64,000 bases of DNA, from contig NZ_OZ245832.1 of NCBI RefSeq assembly GCF_965228705.1, forward strand, positions 1,426,001 to 1,490,000, read 5' to 3'. The first letter of the stretch is position 1. The number at the start of each line of letters is the position of its first letter. The notes below the pieces were generated by a model. It was not told where the DNA came from. It saw only the letters and a program-made list of their open reading frames with translations, and did not search any database. Positions 43,940 through 52,648 of the stretch are shown piece after piece. Position numbers and translations under genes: made by a program. Source of the stretch: Croceimicrobium sp965228705. Lineage in GTDB: Bacteria; Bacteroidota; Bacteroidia; Flavobacteriales; Schleiferiaceae.

Positions 43940-44740
43940 ATGAATATCAAACTTATTCGCCCTGGTTTATTCTGCTTGATAGTACTGCTATCTCAAGCTT
44001 CAATCAAAGCCCAAGTGCAGGAGAGCATGACTCCCAGCAAAATCAAAAGCTTTGGCTTGAGTGGAGGCCTGCTTCAACTGAAGGAAGAAAATCTGCATCC
44101 CAAAGTGCATAGTGCCTTGGCCGCGGGATTAAATTATCAATCCATTAAATGGGGAAATAGCCTGCGCCTTTTTCGTTTAGATCTGGGCTATGCCCGACCT
44201 AAAACCTATCTCGAAGCGGTGGGCTATAGCGTGAATGCCCGAATTCAGGCTCAATATCAATACCTACGGATGATTAAAAAGGCTAAGCATTGGCGCTACT
44301 TATCCGGAGCTCAGGCCTTGGCTTCCTATCAAATCAATTATTACCCTAATTGGGATGATAGCCATTTGTACTGGGCCAATCAGTTTAATTTAGCTTGGGC
44401 CAATCGCCTCTACTACTTCACCGAATCTAAAGGAAGTTGGATTGTAAGTTCATCCTTGAATGTACTTTCACTGCACTCTCGACCTGAGGCCCTACGTCAG
44501 TATAAAATCGATGATCTCTCCGCTTCAGGAATTCTCTCCGCTTTACACTCGAACATGAATCTGGGGAGCCTAAATCGAAATCTGAACTTAAGCCTGGCCT
44601 GCGAATACCGATTTAAATTAACTGCCAAACACGCGCAGTCCATCGGCTATAGCTATTCCTATCAGCGCAGTGAAAGTGATATTTCAAGACTCTTCCAAAG
44701 CAGTGTACATAGTCTAAGCTATAATTTCTACTTCTTATGA
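43940..44740 (+). CDS. Outer-membrane beta-barrel-like protein
   Basis: 266 residues with a signal peptide (about 1-24). Repeated amphipathic strands with aromatic ends (SLRLFRLDLGYARP, INARIQAQYQYLRM, FNLAWANRLYYF, SIGYSYSYQRS) and the terminal SYNFYFL are typical of an outer-membrane barrel. No named family. Its stop overlaps the next gene's ATG by 4 nt (ATGA), so it is co-expressed with the serine hydrolase. Confidence 0.6.
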   Translation: MNIKLIRPGLFCLIVLLSQASIKAQVQESMTPSKIKSFGLSGGLLQLKEENLHPKVHSALAAGLNYQSIKWGNSLRLFRLDLGYARPKTYLEAVGYSVNARIQAQYQYLRMIKKAKHWRYLSGAQALASYQINYYPNWDDSHLYWANQFNLAWANRLYYFTESKGSWIVSSSLNVLSLHSRPEALRQYKIDDLSASGILSALHSNMNLGSLNRNLNLSLACEYRFKLTAKHAQSIGYSYSYQRSESDISRLFQSSVHSLSYNFYFL

Positions 44741-45813
44741 TCACCTGGAAAAATAGCCTCCCCTTGGCCGTCTTGCTGATCTTGAGTACTGCCTGCTTAA
44801 AGAATGAAAATTTCAAAAGCGATTATCAAGGATATAGCCCTGCCCTGCTTAATGATGATCTCGAAATTTCGGATCCTGAAAGCGAAGGTCTGGATGCAGT
44901 TAAGATTGAAGCTGCCTATAAATTGCTTTATGAGGATGATCGTTTTGTGATGGCCCGCAGTCTCTTAGTCTTCCGGCATAATAAACTGGTCGCCGAAGCT
45001 TATCCTAATTCTATCGAGGATCGGGATCGCTATGCTAATATTCAATCCTGTACCAAGTCCATCACCTCTATTATGGCTGGTATCGCCTTGCAGAATGGAC
45101 TTTTTGATTCCCTTGAAACTCCGCTCTATTCCCTTTTTCCTGATGCCTTTGATTCGGATCAGTGTAAGCGGGAAATTAGCCTGGCAGATGCCCTGCGCAT
45201 GCAAACCGGACTCGAATTCGACAATAATGTTCACACCCTCGGGCTCTATCAAAATGAAGGGAATTCGGCGGCCTTTGTCTTGGAACAAGAATTTCTCTAC
45301 CCTGCCGGGGAGATCATGAATTATAATGATGGGGCTCCGCAGTTAGTGTCGAAAGCCGTTGAAACAAAGGCTGGTATGAAGCTGGCTCAATATGCCGATG
45401 AAAAACTTTTTGCCCCCTTAGGGATCAGCAATTATCAGTGGGAAGAAGCTAAGGATGGCAGCTCCTATGGTGCCTTCAGCCTGTATTTAAAGCCCCGCGA
45501 TCTTGGGAAGATTGGCCTTTTACTGCAGGATAAAGGTTTGTGGAATAATCAAGTTATTTTGGATAGCCTGTATCTGCAAGAGGCTACAATTATTCAAGTG
45601 GCAGCCAATTACAACCATGAGCCCTATGGCTATTATTTTTGGATTATTCCAGCTATGAATGCCTATGCCGCCTTAGGTCATGGTGGCCAGTTTTTATTGG
45701 TAGTACCCGAAGAGGAATTAGTAGTAGCTTATACCGCCTGGCCTTATACCAGCGGGCAGTTCTTCGATCAACGGAATGATTTAATGCAAATGATTGTGAA
45801 TAGTGTCAAATAA
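44737..45813 (+). CDS. Serine hydrolase of the beta-lactamase (class C/PBP4-like) superfamily, lipoprotein
   Basis: 358 residues with a lipoprotein signal (AVLLILSTAC, Cys20). The S-x-x-K motif is SCTK (S104-K107), the second motif region is MNYNDGAPQLV, and HGGQFLLVV supplies the third (H/K-T-G position). MQTGLEFDNNVHTLG is family-typical. It probably hydrolyses an ester or amide in the envelope rather than beta-lactams, as NylB/EstB relatives do. It is in a row with a barrel gene and a small membrane protein, with overlaps. Confidence 0.87.
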   Translation: MITWKNSLPLAVLLILSTACLKNENFKSDYQGYSPALLNDDLEISDPESEGLDAVKIEAAYKLLYEDDRFVMARSLLVFRHNKLVAEAYPNSIEDRDRYANIQSCTKSITSIMAGIALQNGLFDSLETPLYSLFPDAFDSDQCKREISLADALRMQTGLEFDNNVHTLGLYQNEGNSAAFVLEQEFLYPAGEIMNYNDGAPQLVSKAVETKAGMKLAQYADEKLFAPLGISNYQWEEAKDGSSYGAFSLYLKPRDLGKIGLLLQDKGLWNNQVILDSLYLQEATIIQVAANYNHEPYGYYFWIIPAMNAYAALGHGGQFLLVVPEEELVVAYTAWPYTSGQFFDQRNDLMQMIVNSVK

Positions 45814-46309
45814 TAAAGTCATCAGCCGGAAGAAAATATTCCCCAAATATGCCAAAGCCGCTCAAATCTTGGGCTTTTTTGCCTTGAGCCTATTTATGAA
45901 TAAGGCGAGCAATGCTATTTGGGATATTGCATCGGAGAATACAAGCTCAGCTTCTATCGCCTTAACTGATTGGATTGTTTTGGTAAGCCTTCTAATTATT
46001 GGCTTAGCCCTAAATGGATTGGGGATATATGAATACCAGGTCCATCTCCGAAAGGATGGATTAGCCTTTGGCAAAGCCTTGGTCACCTTCAAAACAGAGA
46101 AGACCATAAGTACAGAGGATCTCAGCAAACTGGTATTACGCCAAAGGCCGGATAAGTACTTTGAAATTGTACTCATCAGCAGGGATGCTCAAGAATTCCA
46201 ATTGGCCCTAATTGCCAATCGAAATCCGGCCCGCGCTAAATTGCAGGAACTCTACCAGAAGCACTTCCAAAACTGGAATTGCGAACTGATCGATGAAAGC
46301 TTAAATTAA
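45803..46309 (+). CDS. Small membrane protein of unknown function
   Basis: 168 residues from a GTG start that overlaps the hydrolase stop by 11 nt. Two hydrophobic helices (about 17-33 and 53-72) precede a soluble C-terminal domain (about 80-168) with strands YQVHLRKDGLAFGKALVTF and YFEIVLISRDAQEFQLALI and a terminal helix. The layout is like the protein at 23516-24202, a helix pair plus small beta domain, but I do not see close sequence likeness. Function unknown. Its stop interlocks with the convergent DUF5777 gene on TTAA. Confidence 0.55.
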   Translation: MSNNKVISRKKIFPKYAKAAQILGFFALSLFMNKASNAIWDIASENTSSASIALTDWIVLVSLLIIGLALNGLGIYEYQVHLRKDGLAFGKALVTFKTEKTISTEDLSKLVLRQRPDKYFEIVLISRDAQEFQLALIANRNPARAKLQELYQKHFQNWNCELIDESLN

Positions 46310-47226
46310 TTACTCACCGTAAACACCCGGCTGATATTAAAGCCAAAGTGTAAATCACCATCTAACCAGGAGCCATCATTTTGGGTAAAGGCATAAGGTT
46401 CTGCTACCCCGCGGGCATTGGTTACAAAGAGCTGAAATACGTGACCACCCGTTTCAATATCAATACCTACAGATAAGGCATTAGTGAAATTATTGAATGG
46501 CACATCCTGAGGTAAAGCCAAAGGATCAGCGCTTAAATCCGGGTATTGATTGGGGTTCAAAACCGGAACATATTCTATCGTAATGGCATGCATCGGCGTG
46601 ATCTTATAACGGGCGGCAATTCCCACTGCAATCTGCGTATTATTATCAGCAGCACGATTAGTGAGATTGCTATGAATCAAGGTCGGAACAATCTGCGCCG
46701 AAAAATTCTGACTGAACTTTCGGGCGATAACCAATTCATGCACATAGGACATACGACGACCAAAAGTGCGGTCCACGCCATCACTCACCCGGATAGCCGA
46801 ATAATAGGCTGATGAAAATCCGGTTACACTCACTGGCATCGTACGAGCGCCTTTCGATTGACGCAGTAAACGGTATTTCGCAAAAACATCATAGGTCTTA
46901 CGGAAGCCGGTATGTCCTAAACCCACATTCAACCAAGAGGTCGGGCTATAGTCTAAAGTCAGGCGTACCTGAGCATTATCAAGGCCCATGAAATTGTAAA
47001 AGAAATCATCATTGAAAGCTCCAAATCGGTGCAGAATAGTATACTGCAAGACACCTTTTCCCGGCAGCTCATTGGTTTGCAAATTCACCACCTTGGTACC
47101 CTTCCAGGTTGCAAAGGCATATTCCGTTTTATTGGCATCGGCCTGTTCCAACTCGGCCATTAAGTCATCCTGTGCCCACATAGAAAGGGGGGCAAAAGCG
47201 GTAAGAACGAGGAATCGTTTAAGCAT
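46306..47226 (-). CDS. DUF5777 family outer-membrane beta-barrel protein
   Basis: 306 residues with a signal peptide (1-18). The opening ATWKGTKVVNLQTNELPGKG and then LQYTILHRFGAFNDDFFYNFMGLDNAQVRL are the DUF5777 signature; strands run to the end (HFGFNISRVFTV). It is usually encoded after a YceI gene and a cytochrome-like gene, as here: the YceI gene overlaps it by 8 nt. The trio suggests a redox or respiration-linked outer-membrane function not yet defined. Confidence 0.85.
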   Translation of the reverse strand: MLKRFLVLTAFAPLSMWAQDDLMAELEQADANKTEYAFATWKGTKVVNLQTNELPGKGVLQYTILHRFGAFNDDFFYNFMGLDNAQVRLTLDYSPTSWLNVGLGHTGFRKTYDVFAKYRLLRQSKGARTMPVSVTGFSSAYYSAIRVSDGVDRTFGRRMSYVHELVIARKFSQNFSAQIVPTLIHSNLTNRAADNNTQIAVGIAARYKITPMHAITIEYVPVLNPNQYPDLSADPLALPQDVPFNNFTNALSVGIDIETGGHVFQLFVTNARGVAEPYAFTQNDGSWLDGDLHFGFNISRVFTVSN

Positions 47227-47755
47227 AGTCGAACTTTACGGTTACCGAAATTTCGTTACTGATATTGTCCTTTTTGGCGGTAGGAATTTCAATACCATAA
47301 TCTGAACATTTCAAGAGGAATTCAGCTTGCACACTTACTTTCCCTCCTTTTACCAATAAGATCACCTCTTTTGTAATCTCCTGGCTTTCGCCATGAACGG
47401 TCATTGTTCCCTTAAACTGAAGGGTATATTTCGCGTCCTTGCTAAGATCAATCTTAGTGTAATCGACTATACTGCCTTTAAAAGAGGCACTGGGAAATTT
47501 ACCGCTTTCCATATAATTCTCATTGAAATGCTCCTGCATTAGGGCCTTTTCAAATTGAAAAGCTTTGATCGGAACTAAAAAGGCAAAGCTGCCATCTTCC
47601 AGATTGAGAATGCTACTTACCTGATTGTTCTCGGCGGTAATATCTTCAACCGGTGCGTCGGAGAAGAACTTCACAAAACCACTGCGGGTACTAACTTTTT
47701 GCGCCTGGCCCATGAAGCTAGCGCCTAAAAATAAAAGGAGGACTAATTTTTTCAT
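47219..47755 (-). CDS. YceI family periplasmic protein
   Basis: I start at the ATG at 47755 (MKKLVLLLFLGASFMGQAQ); a TTG two codons upstream is the alternative. 178 residues with a signal peptide. The lipocalin-like YceI fold shows SGFVKFFSDAPVEDITAEN, FQFEKALMQEHFNENYMESGKFPSASFKGS and YTLQFKGTMTVHGESQEIT. YceI proteins bind polyisoprenoids such as quinones or carotenoids. It lies between a cytochrome-like lipoprotein gene and a DUF5777 barrel gene. Confidence 0.9.
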   Translation of the reverse strand: MKKLVLLLFLGASFMGQAQKVSTRSGFVKFFSDAPVEDITAENNQVSSILNLEDGSFAFLVPIKAFQFEKALMQEHFNENYMESGKFPSASFKGSIVDYTKIDLSKDAKYTLQFKGTMTVHGESQEITKEVILLVKGGKVSVQAEFLLKCSDYGIEIPTAKKDNISNEISVTVKFDYA

Positions 47756-47764
47756 CTTCAAGAA

Positions 47765-48121
47765 TTAATTGTTTTGAGCACCAGCTTGAACCCAAGCTCT
47801 TATCTTATCAATTTCGCAATTCGAAAGCTTTCCGGTAGGTGGCATTTCAGCACCACTTGTTCCGGTGATTCTACCCACCAGATCACCATTGTCTGCAATC
47901 TGTTTGGCCGAACTATAGGTTCTTAAATCCAAACCACCTACTCCGCCCGGGCCAACATGGCATCCGGCGTCGGTACAGTTATTTGTAAGGATGGCTTGAA
48001 CTTCGGCACTATAAGTCACATTTGAACTATCACAAGGTGCTACCTGAAGGTCTTCCAGGTTTTCACTGCTGCAAGCTATTAAGCTTAATGCCAGCAGGGA
48101 GAGGCTAAAAATTTTCCGCAT
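47765..48121 (-). CDS. Cytochrome c-like lipoprotein with CX4CH heme motif
   Basis: I start at the ATG at 48121 (MRKIFSLSLLALSLIACSS), which gives a lipoprotein signal; an upstream start extends into the promoter. About 118 residues. The motif CTDAGCH is C-x4-CH, not the usual CXXCH, and AEMPPTGKL supplies a distal methionine. The core (VQAILTNNCTDAGCHVGPGG ... LVGRITG ... NCEIDKIRAWVQAGAQNN) matches Bacteroidota small cytochromes usually annotated 'c-type cytochrome'. Heme attachment is inferred. Confidence 0.75.
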   Translation of the reverse strand: MRKIFSLSLLALSLIACSSENLEDLQVAPCDSSNVTYSAEVQAILTNNCTDAGCHVGPGGVGGLDLRTYSSAKQIADNGDLVGRITGTSGAEMPPTGKLSNCEIDKIRAWVQAGAQNN

Positions 48122-48238
48122 CTTTCTATTTTGGAACAGGACGAATATATTCTTTATTTTAGGCATTTCACGAATCTATCTTTATTTACGCTAAGTTTAA
48201 TCCTACGGTTTGCCTGGAACCGCTCCAATAGCATTACT

Positions 48239-48628
48239 ATGAAAAAACTACTCCTTCCCCTTTTGATTGTTGCGGCTTTAGCAATTGCTGCCTATTGGTA
48301 TGTTTTCCATAAACCCCATCGGGATTTAATTCATGAAAATGCTGCCTTTAGCCTCAGTGCAACGCACTTAATGAACGACTTTCAAAAAGATCGCTCCCTG
48401 GCCGATTCGCTTTATATCGATCAAATCATCAGCCTGAAAGGCGTAGTTAAAGAATTGCAAGAAGCCGCCTTGATTTTAGAACCCGGTATCTATGGTAGTT
48501 TAGACAGCACAGCAAGCATGCCTGCTCTAAAGGTGGGCGACAGCGTTCAAATTAGGGGTCGGGTTCTTAGCTACGATGAACTCTTTGAAGAAGTAAAACT
48601 GGATTTCGTTCAGTTCGAAAATCAATAA
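48239..48628 (+). CDS. Small OB-fold (tRNA_anti-like) protein with N-terminal membrane anchor
   Basis: I use the ATG at 48239 (MKKLLLPLLIVAALAIAAYWYVF), since the upstream part of the frame overlaps the divergent cytochrome gene's region. 129 residues. One anchor helix (3-22) is followed by an OB-fold pattern (LSATHLMNDFQKDRSLADSLY, QIISLKGVVKELQE, SMPALKVGDSVQIRGRVLSY). This tRNA_anti-like family is common in Bacteroidota and its function is unknown. It is divergent from the cytochrome-YceI-DUF5777 operon. Confidence 0.72.
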   Translation: MKKLLLPLLIVAALAIAAYWYVFHKPHRDLIHENAAFSLSATHLMNDFQKDRSLADSLYIDQIISLKGVVKELQEAALILEPGIYGSLDSTASMPALKVGDSVQIRGRVLSYDELFEEVKLDFVQFENQ

Positions 48629-49905
48629 ACCCAGGCACTTCTGCGCAAGCGTAGTAATTGCAAAAAACCAATTACGAAGAAAGCCGACATCGCTAAAGCA
48701 CTGGCTTTCATATCTCCGGTAATATCAATCAAATAGCCATATACCAGGGTACCACAGATAATGGCCACCTTCTCACTTACATCGTAAAAGCTAAAGAAAG
48801 AAGCCGTAGATTGGGTCTCGGGTAATAGCTTGGAATAGGTACTGCGGCTAACCGATTGAATTCCACCCATTACTAAACCTACCAAGGCACCTACCCCATA
48901 AAATTTGTATTCTACTAAAGGATCCTCACGATTCAGGAAAAAGGCTAAAACACAAATTAAAGCCCATATACCAATACTGATTTTTAAGGAGAGAATATTC
49001 CCTCTTTTCTCAGCCAGATTCGCAAATAAATTGGCCCCACCAATTCCCACGAATTGAATAATTAAAATAGTGGCAATCAACTTATTGCTATCCAAGCCAA
49101 GTTCTTCACTGCCAAAAAGGCTCGCCAAAAGTATAATGGTCTGTACGCCTACACTAAAAAAGAAAAAACTGTAGAGGAATACCTTTAAACGAGGATCTTC
49201 TTTCAACTTAGACATTACCGCTCTCAATTCACGAAAGCCCTGCCATAAATAACCTTCTGACTTTGGTTTACGATGATGGACATTATAGGGTAATCTTCTA
49301 AATGTGATCTGTGCAAATCCTATCCACCAAATCCCTGTTAACAGGAAGCTGAATCTAGTTGCTGTTCCTGTATCCGGAAAGCCAAAACTCTCAAAGAAGA
49401 TAATCATGACCAGATTGATAATCAACAGCAGTCCGGAACCAATATAGCCCAGGGTAAAACCACGTGCACTCAAACGATCTTGCTCCTCCGGACTGGCGAT
49501 TTCCGGTAAAAAGGCATTGTAAAAAACTATAGAACCCCAAAAACCCACACTGGCAATTACGCTAAGGCCGATACCGAGATAAACATTATCCGCATCAAAA
49601 AAATAAAGCCCCATACAAGCTAAAGATCCCATATAAGCAAAGACCTTTAAGAAGGTGCGCTTACTACCCGAGTAATCGGCAATACCGGATAAGAAAGGAC
49701 TCAAAATTGCCACTATAACGAAAGAGAAAGAAAGCGAATACGAATAGAGAGCGGTACTCTCAAATTCAGTTCCGAAAAACGAAATCTCTTCCGGGCTTAC
49801 TGCTGCAAAATATATAGGAAAAATGGCCGTGGCAATTACCAGCGAGTACACGGAATTAGCCCAATCATAAAAGGCCCATCCGAACTGAATTCGTTTGTTG
49901 GTCAT
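48622..49905 (-). CDS. MFS transporter, UMF1/Atg22-like
   Basis: 427 residues with about 12 helices. The opening IQFGWAFYDWANSVYSLVIATAIFPIYF is the signature of the UMF1 (Atg22-like) group, and LSPFLSGIADYSGSKRTFLK is the loop 2-3 motif. GAVVGLVMGGIQSVSRSTYSKLLPE-like sequence marks helices 8-9. Substrates of bacterial members are undefined. Its end overlaps the convergent OB-fold gene by 7 nt. Confidence 0.88.
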   Translation of the reverse strand: MTNKRIQFGWAFYDWANSVYSLVIATAIFPIYFAAVSPEEISFFGTEFESTALYSYSLSFSFVIVAILSPFLSGIADYSGSKRTFLKVFAYMGSLACMGLYFFDADNVYLGIGLSVIASVGFWGSIVFYNAFLPEIASPEEQDRLSARGFTLGYIGSGLLLIINLVMIIFFESFGFPDTGTATRFSFLLTGIWWIGFAQITFRRLPYNVHHRKPKSEGYLWQGFRELRAVMSKLKEDPRLKVFLYSFFFFSVGVQTIILLASLFGSEELGLDSNKLIATILIIQFVGIGGANLFANLAEKRGNILSLKISIGIWALICVLAFFLNREDPLVEYKFYGVGALVGLVMGGIQSVSRSTYSKLLPETQSTASFFSFYDVSEKVAIICGTLVYGYLIDITGDMKASALAMSAFFVIGFLQLLRLRRSAWVY

Positions 49906-49942
49906 GCATGCAATATACTAATCGCTGCCCATTAAATGCGTT

Positions 49943-49950
49943 TATCTTTG
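49943..49950 (+). promoter_or_regulatory. -7 element directly in front of the nrnA start
   Basis: TATCTTTG (TAnnTTTG) ends 4 nt before the ATG at 49955, the same spacing as at 6.8, 7.7 and 40.4 kb. No clear -33 TTG. Implies a leaderless mRNA for the nrnA-gldI-PPIase operon. Confidence 0.5.
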
Positions 49951-49954
49951 CGCC

Positions 49955-50986
49955 ATGCAAAATTTGGAAAGACTAAGCGAGGAGCTTAAAGAATACCTGG
50001 TTGAAAGGCCAGATATTGTGGTTACCAATCACTTCAATCCAGATGGTGATGCCGTGGGAAGTGCTACCGCCTTATGCGGGGTTTTAATGCAGCTGGGGCT
50101 GAAGGTGAAAATGATTATGCCCAATGATTATGCTGCCAATTTAAAGTGGATGACTCTAAGCGAAGAGGTGCTCTTTTACGATCAAGCGGAAGCCGAAGCA
50201 GATACCTATTTGGAAAATGCCGGATTGCTGATTCACCTCGATTATAATAATCCCGCGCGTAGCGGTCCCATGGAATTAGCGATTCGCCATAGCCAGGCTA
50301 AAAAACTGATGATCGATCATCACCAACAGCCGGATGATTTTTGCGATTGGACCTATAGCGATACTTCCATGAGTAGTACCTGCGAAATGGTTTGGCATTT
50401 TCTGGAAGCTATGGGCTGGACCGATATGTTGAGTAAAGATTTAGCCGAAGCCCTTTATACTGGCATTGCCACTGATACCGGTAACTTTCGCTTTAGCAGC
50501 ACCAGTCCTCTCACCCACCGAGTTACGGCTCAATTATTGGAGAAGGGGGTCGAAAATCAAAAGGTGGCCAGTAGAGTGTACGACAGTAATAGCATTAGTC
50601 GTTTTCAATTGCTGGGTCGCACGCTCAATCAAATGGAAATACTGGAGGATTTTCATACCGCCATTCTTTATCTCGACCAAAAAGATTTGGATGCATGTGG
50701 GTTCCAAAAAGGCGATACCGAAGGATTTGTTAACTATGGACTTTCCTTAAACGACATGGAATTGTCAGCTTTTATCTTACCTCGAGATGGCGGCCATAAA
50801 TTGAGCTTCCGGAGTAAAACTTCCTTTGATGTAAATCAATTTGCCCGCAACTATTTTGAGGGAGGTGGGCATAAAAATGCTGCCGGAGGTAAATCCGATC
50901 GCAGCATGGAAGAAACCATCGCCTATTTAAAAGATTGCCTAAAATCCCATCAGGAAGAATTAAAGAGCTATGCAACAATCGTTTAA
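49955..50986 (+). CDS. nrnA: DHH-family phosphoesterase NrnA (oligoribonuclease / pAp phosphatase)
   Basis: 343 residues. Metal-binding motifs are TNHFNPDGDAVGSATAL (24-40), LIHLDYNNP, and KLMIDHHQQPDDF; the DHHA1 part carries FRSKTSFDVNQFA and YFEGGGHKNAAGGK. It degrades short RNA oligomers and dephosphorylates pAp in the cytoplasm. It begins an operon with gldI (17 nt overlap) and two PPIases, an order that I recall as typical for gliding Flavobacteria. Confidence 0.92.
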   Translation: MQNLERLSEELKEYLVERPDIVVTNHFNPDGDAVGSATALCGVLMQLGLKVKMIMPNDYAANLKWMTLSEEVLFYDQAEAEADTYLENAGLLIHLDYNNPARSGPMELAIRHSQAKKLMIDHHQQPDDFCDWTYSDTSMSSTCEMVWHFLEAMGWTDMLSKDLAEALYTGIATDTGNFRFSSTSPLTHRVTAQLLEKGVENQKVASRVYDSNSISRFQLLGRTLNQMEILEDFHTAILYLDQKDLDACGFQKGDTEGFVNYGLSLNDMELSAFILPRDGGHKLSFRSKTSFDVNQFARNYFEGGGHKNAAGGKSDRSMEETIAYLKDCLKSHQEELKSYATIV

Positions 50987-51524
50987 ATACCTGCTGTTAA
51001 TTTTAAGTTTAGGAGCTTGTCGCCCTGGAACGGAAAACAGTCAAAAGCTGGAGTTAAGGCAAGAAGCAAGTCAAAACCCGCGGGAAAATAGTATTGAAGC
51101 GCATCGGGCCTTTTTGCAAAAGGAGATAGAGTCTATTAAGGCTTATATCGCCGATCGTGACCTGGATTTAGAGCGTAATGGCACGGGCATTTATTATTCC
51201 ATCGATAGTACTGCGGCTCAGGGGCCGATGGCGAAAGAGGGCGATTTGGTTTATTATTATTACAGCATTTCGATGCTAAATGGCAGTCAGCTCTATCAAT
51301 CGGATAGCAGCAAACCCGCATCCTTACTCATAGACCGGGAAGATGCCGAAATCGGATTACACGATGCCTTAAAGTTAATGCGCGTTGGGGATAAGGGCTT
51401 CTTTATCTTACCTTCGCATCGCGCCTTCGGGGTGGGAGGCGATCAAAATAAAGTTCCCCCCTTTACCGCATTGGTATATAAATTAGAAGTCTTAGAAATT
51501 CAAAATCAAAATCAACAGAAATGA
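50970..51524 (+). CDS. gldI: Gliding-motility-associated FKBP-type peptidyl-prolyl isomerase lipoprotein (GldI-like)
   Basis: 184 residues with a lipoprotein signal (LLLILSLGACRPG, Cys16). A helical region (about 40-70) is followed by an FKBP domain (75-178): GIYYSIDSTAAQGP, VYYYYSISMLNGSQLY, IGLHDALKLMRVGDKGFFILPSHRAFG, VPPFTALVYKLEVLEI. GldI is a gliding lipoprotein PPIase in Flavobacterium. The name rests on the FKBP fold, lipoprotein signal and position between nrnA and a second PPIase, not on a motif unique to GldI. It does not show whether this strain glides. Confidence 0.75.
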   Translation: MQQSFKYLLLILSLGACRPGTENSQKLELRQEASQNPRENSIEAHRAFLQKEIESIKAYIADRDLDLERNGTGIYYSIDSTAAQGPMAKEGDLVYYYYSISMLNGSQLYQSDSSKPASLLIDREDAEIGLHDALKLMRVGDKGFFILPSHRAFGVGGDQNKVPPFTALVYKLEVLEIQNQNQQK

Positions 51525-52645
51525 GAAACTTTTGGTTGACCGCATTCCTCATCGGAGGCCTGTTGTCGAGCTGCAGCTCCCAAAATTCCGTGGTAATTAA
51601 TGGCGAAGAGCAAGAATTAAGCGACGGTGTTTATGCCCACATGAATACTACTTTGGGCGATATCTTAATCAAACTTGAAGAGGAAAAAGCACCTTTAACC
51701 ACTGCTAATTTTGTGGCTTTAGCCGAAGGAAATCACCCCGAGGTAGCCGAGCAATTCAAAGGAAAACCCTTTTATGATGGTTTGATCTTTCACCGTGTGA
51801 TTCCTCAATTTATGATTCAAGGTGGTGACCCCGAAGGAACCGGTATGGGTGGCCCCGGATATCAATTCGAACAAGAAACCAGCAAAGAGCTGAGTCACAA
51901 TAAGGGCGTTATCTCTATGGCTAATTCTGGTCCTAACACCAATGGTAGTCAGTTCTTTATTACCGTAGCTCATACCGCTCACCTCGATGGTGGCTATAAT
52001 GTATTTGGTAAGGTGGTAGCCGGACAGGATGTAGCCGATAATATTTCTGCTGTAGAGCGCAACCGTCAAGATCGTCCTAATACTGATGTAGTGATCAATA
52101 GCGTAAAGATCATCCGTAAGGGATCAGCCAAAAACTATGATGCTCCTAAAGCCTGGAAAAAGGCCAAGGAAGATATGGTAGCTGCCAAAGCGGAAGAAGA
52201 AGCTGCCGCTAAAAAACAGGTTGAAGAACTAACTGCCGGCATGGAGCAAACCAGCACCGGTTTATACTACGAAGTACTAACAGAAGGTACTGGTCCTAAG
52301 CCAGAGCCCGGCCAAATGGTATTAATGAACTATTCTGGTTGGTTACCTGATGGAACCTTATTCGATTCCAGCATTGAGGAAGTAGCCAAAGAAGGTGGTC
52401 GTTTTAACCCTGGTCGTAAATACGAGCCTTTTGCAGTAGCGGCAGGTCGTAATGCTCCGGTTATCCAGGGATGGCGTGAAGCCTTGGTGCGCATGAAAGT
52501 GGGCGACAAATGGAAATTGGTTATTCCTCCTAATTTAGGTTATGGCAGCCGCGGTGCTGGTAACTTAATCCCACCCGATAGCTGGTTGGTATTTGAAGTA
52601 GAAATGGTATCCATTAAAGAAGCCGGTTCAGAGTCCGCCAAATAA
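51521..52645 (+). CDS. Lipoprotein cyclophilin-FKBP fusion peptidyl-prolyl isomerase
   Basis: 374 residues with a lipoprotein signal (FLIGGLLSSCSS, Cys18). A cyclophilin domain occupies about 38-205 (LTTANFVALAEGNHPEV, FHRVIPQFMIQGGDPEGTGMGGPGYQF, ISMANSGPNTNGSQFFIT, HLDGGYNVFGKVVAGQDV). A helical Ala/Lys/Glu linker (205-240) leads to an FKBP domain (245-370; GQMVLMNYSGWLPDGTLFDSS, GWREALVRMKVGDKWKLVIPPNLGYGSRGAG). It is a dual-family CFBP-type immunophilin in the envelope. It overlaps gldI by 4 nt. Confidence 0.93.
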   Translation: MRNFWLTAFLIGGLLSSCSSQNSVVINGEEQELSDGVYAHMNTTLGDILIKLEEEKAPLTTANFVALAEGNHPEVAEQFKGKPFYDGLIFHRVIPQFMIQGGDPEGTGMGGPGYQFEQETSKELSHNKGVISMANSGPNTNGSQFFITVAHTAHLDGGYNVFGKVVAGQDVADNISAVERNRQDRPNTDVVINSVKIIRKGSAKNYDAPKAWKKAKEDMVAAKAEEEAAAKKQVEELTAGMEQTSTGLYYEVLTEGTGPKPEPGQMVLMNYSGWLPDGTLFDSSIEEVAKEGGRFNPGRKYEPFAVAAGRNAPVIQGWREALVRMKVGDKWKLVIPPNLGYGSRGAGNLIPPDSWLVFEVEMVSIKEAGSESAK

Positions 52646-52648
52646 GAA

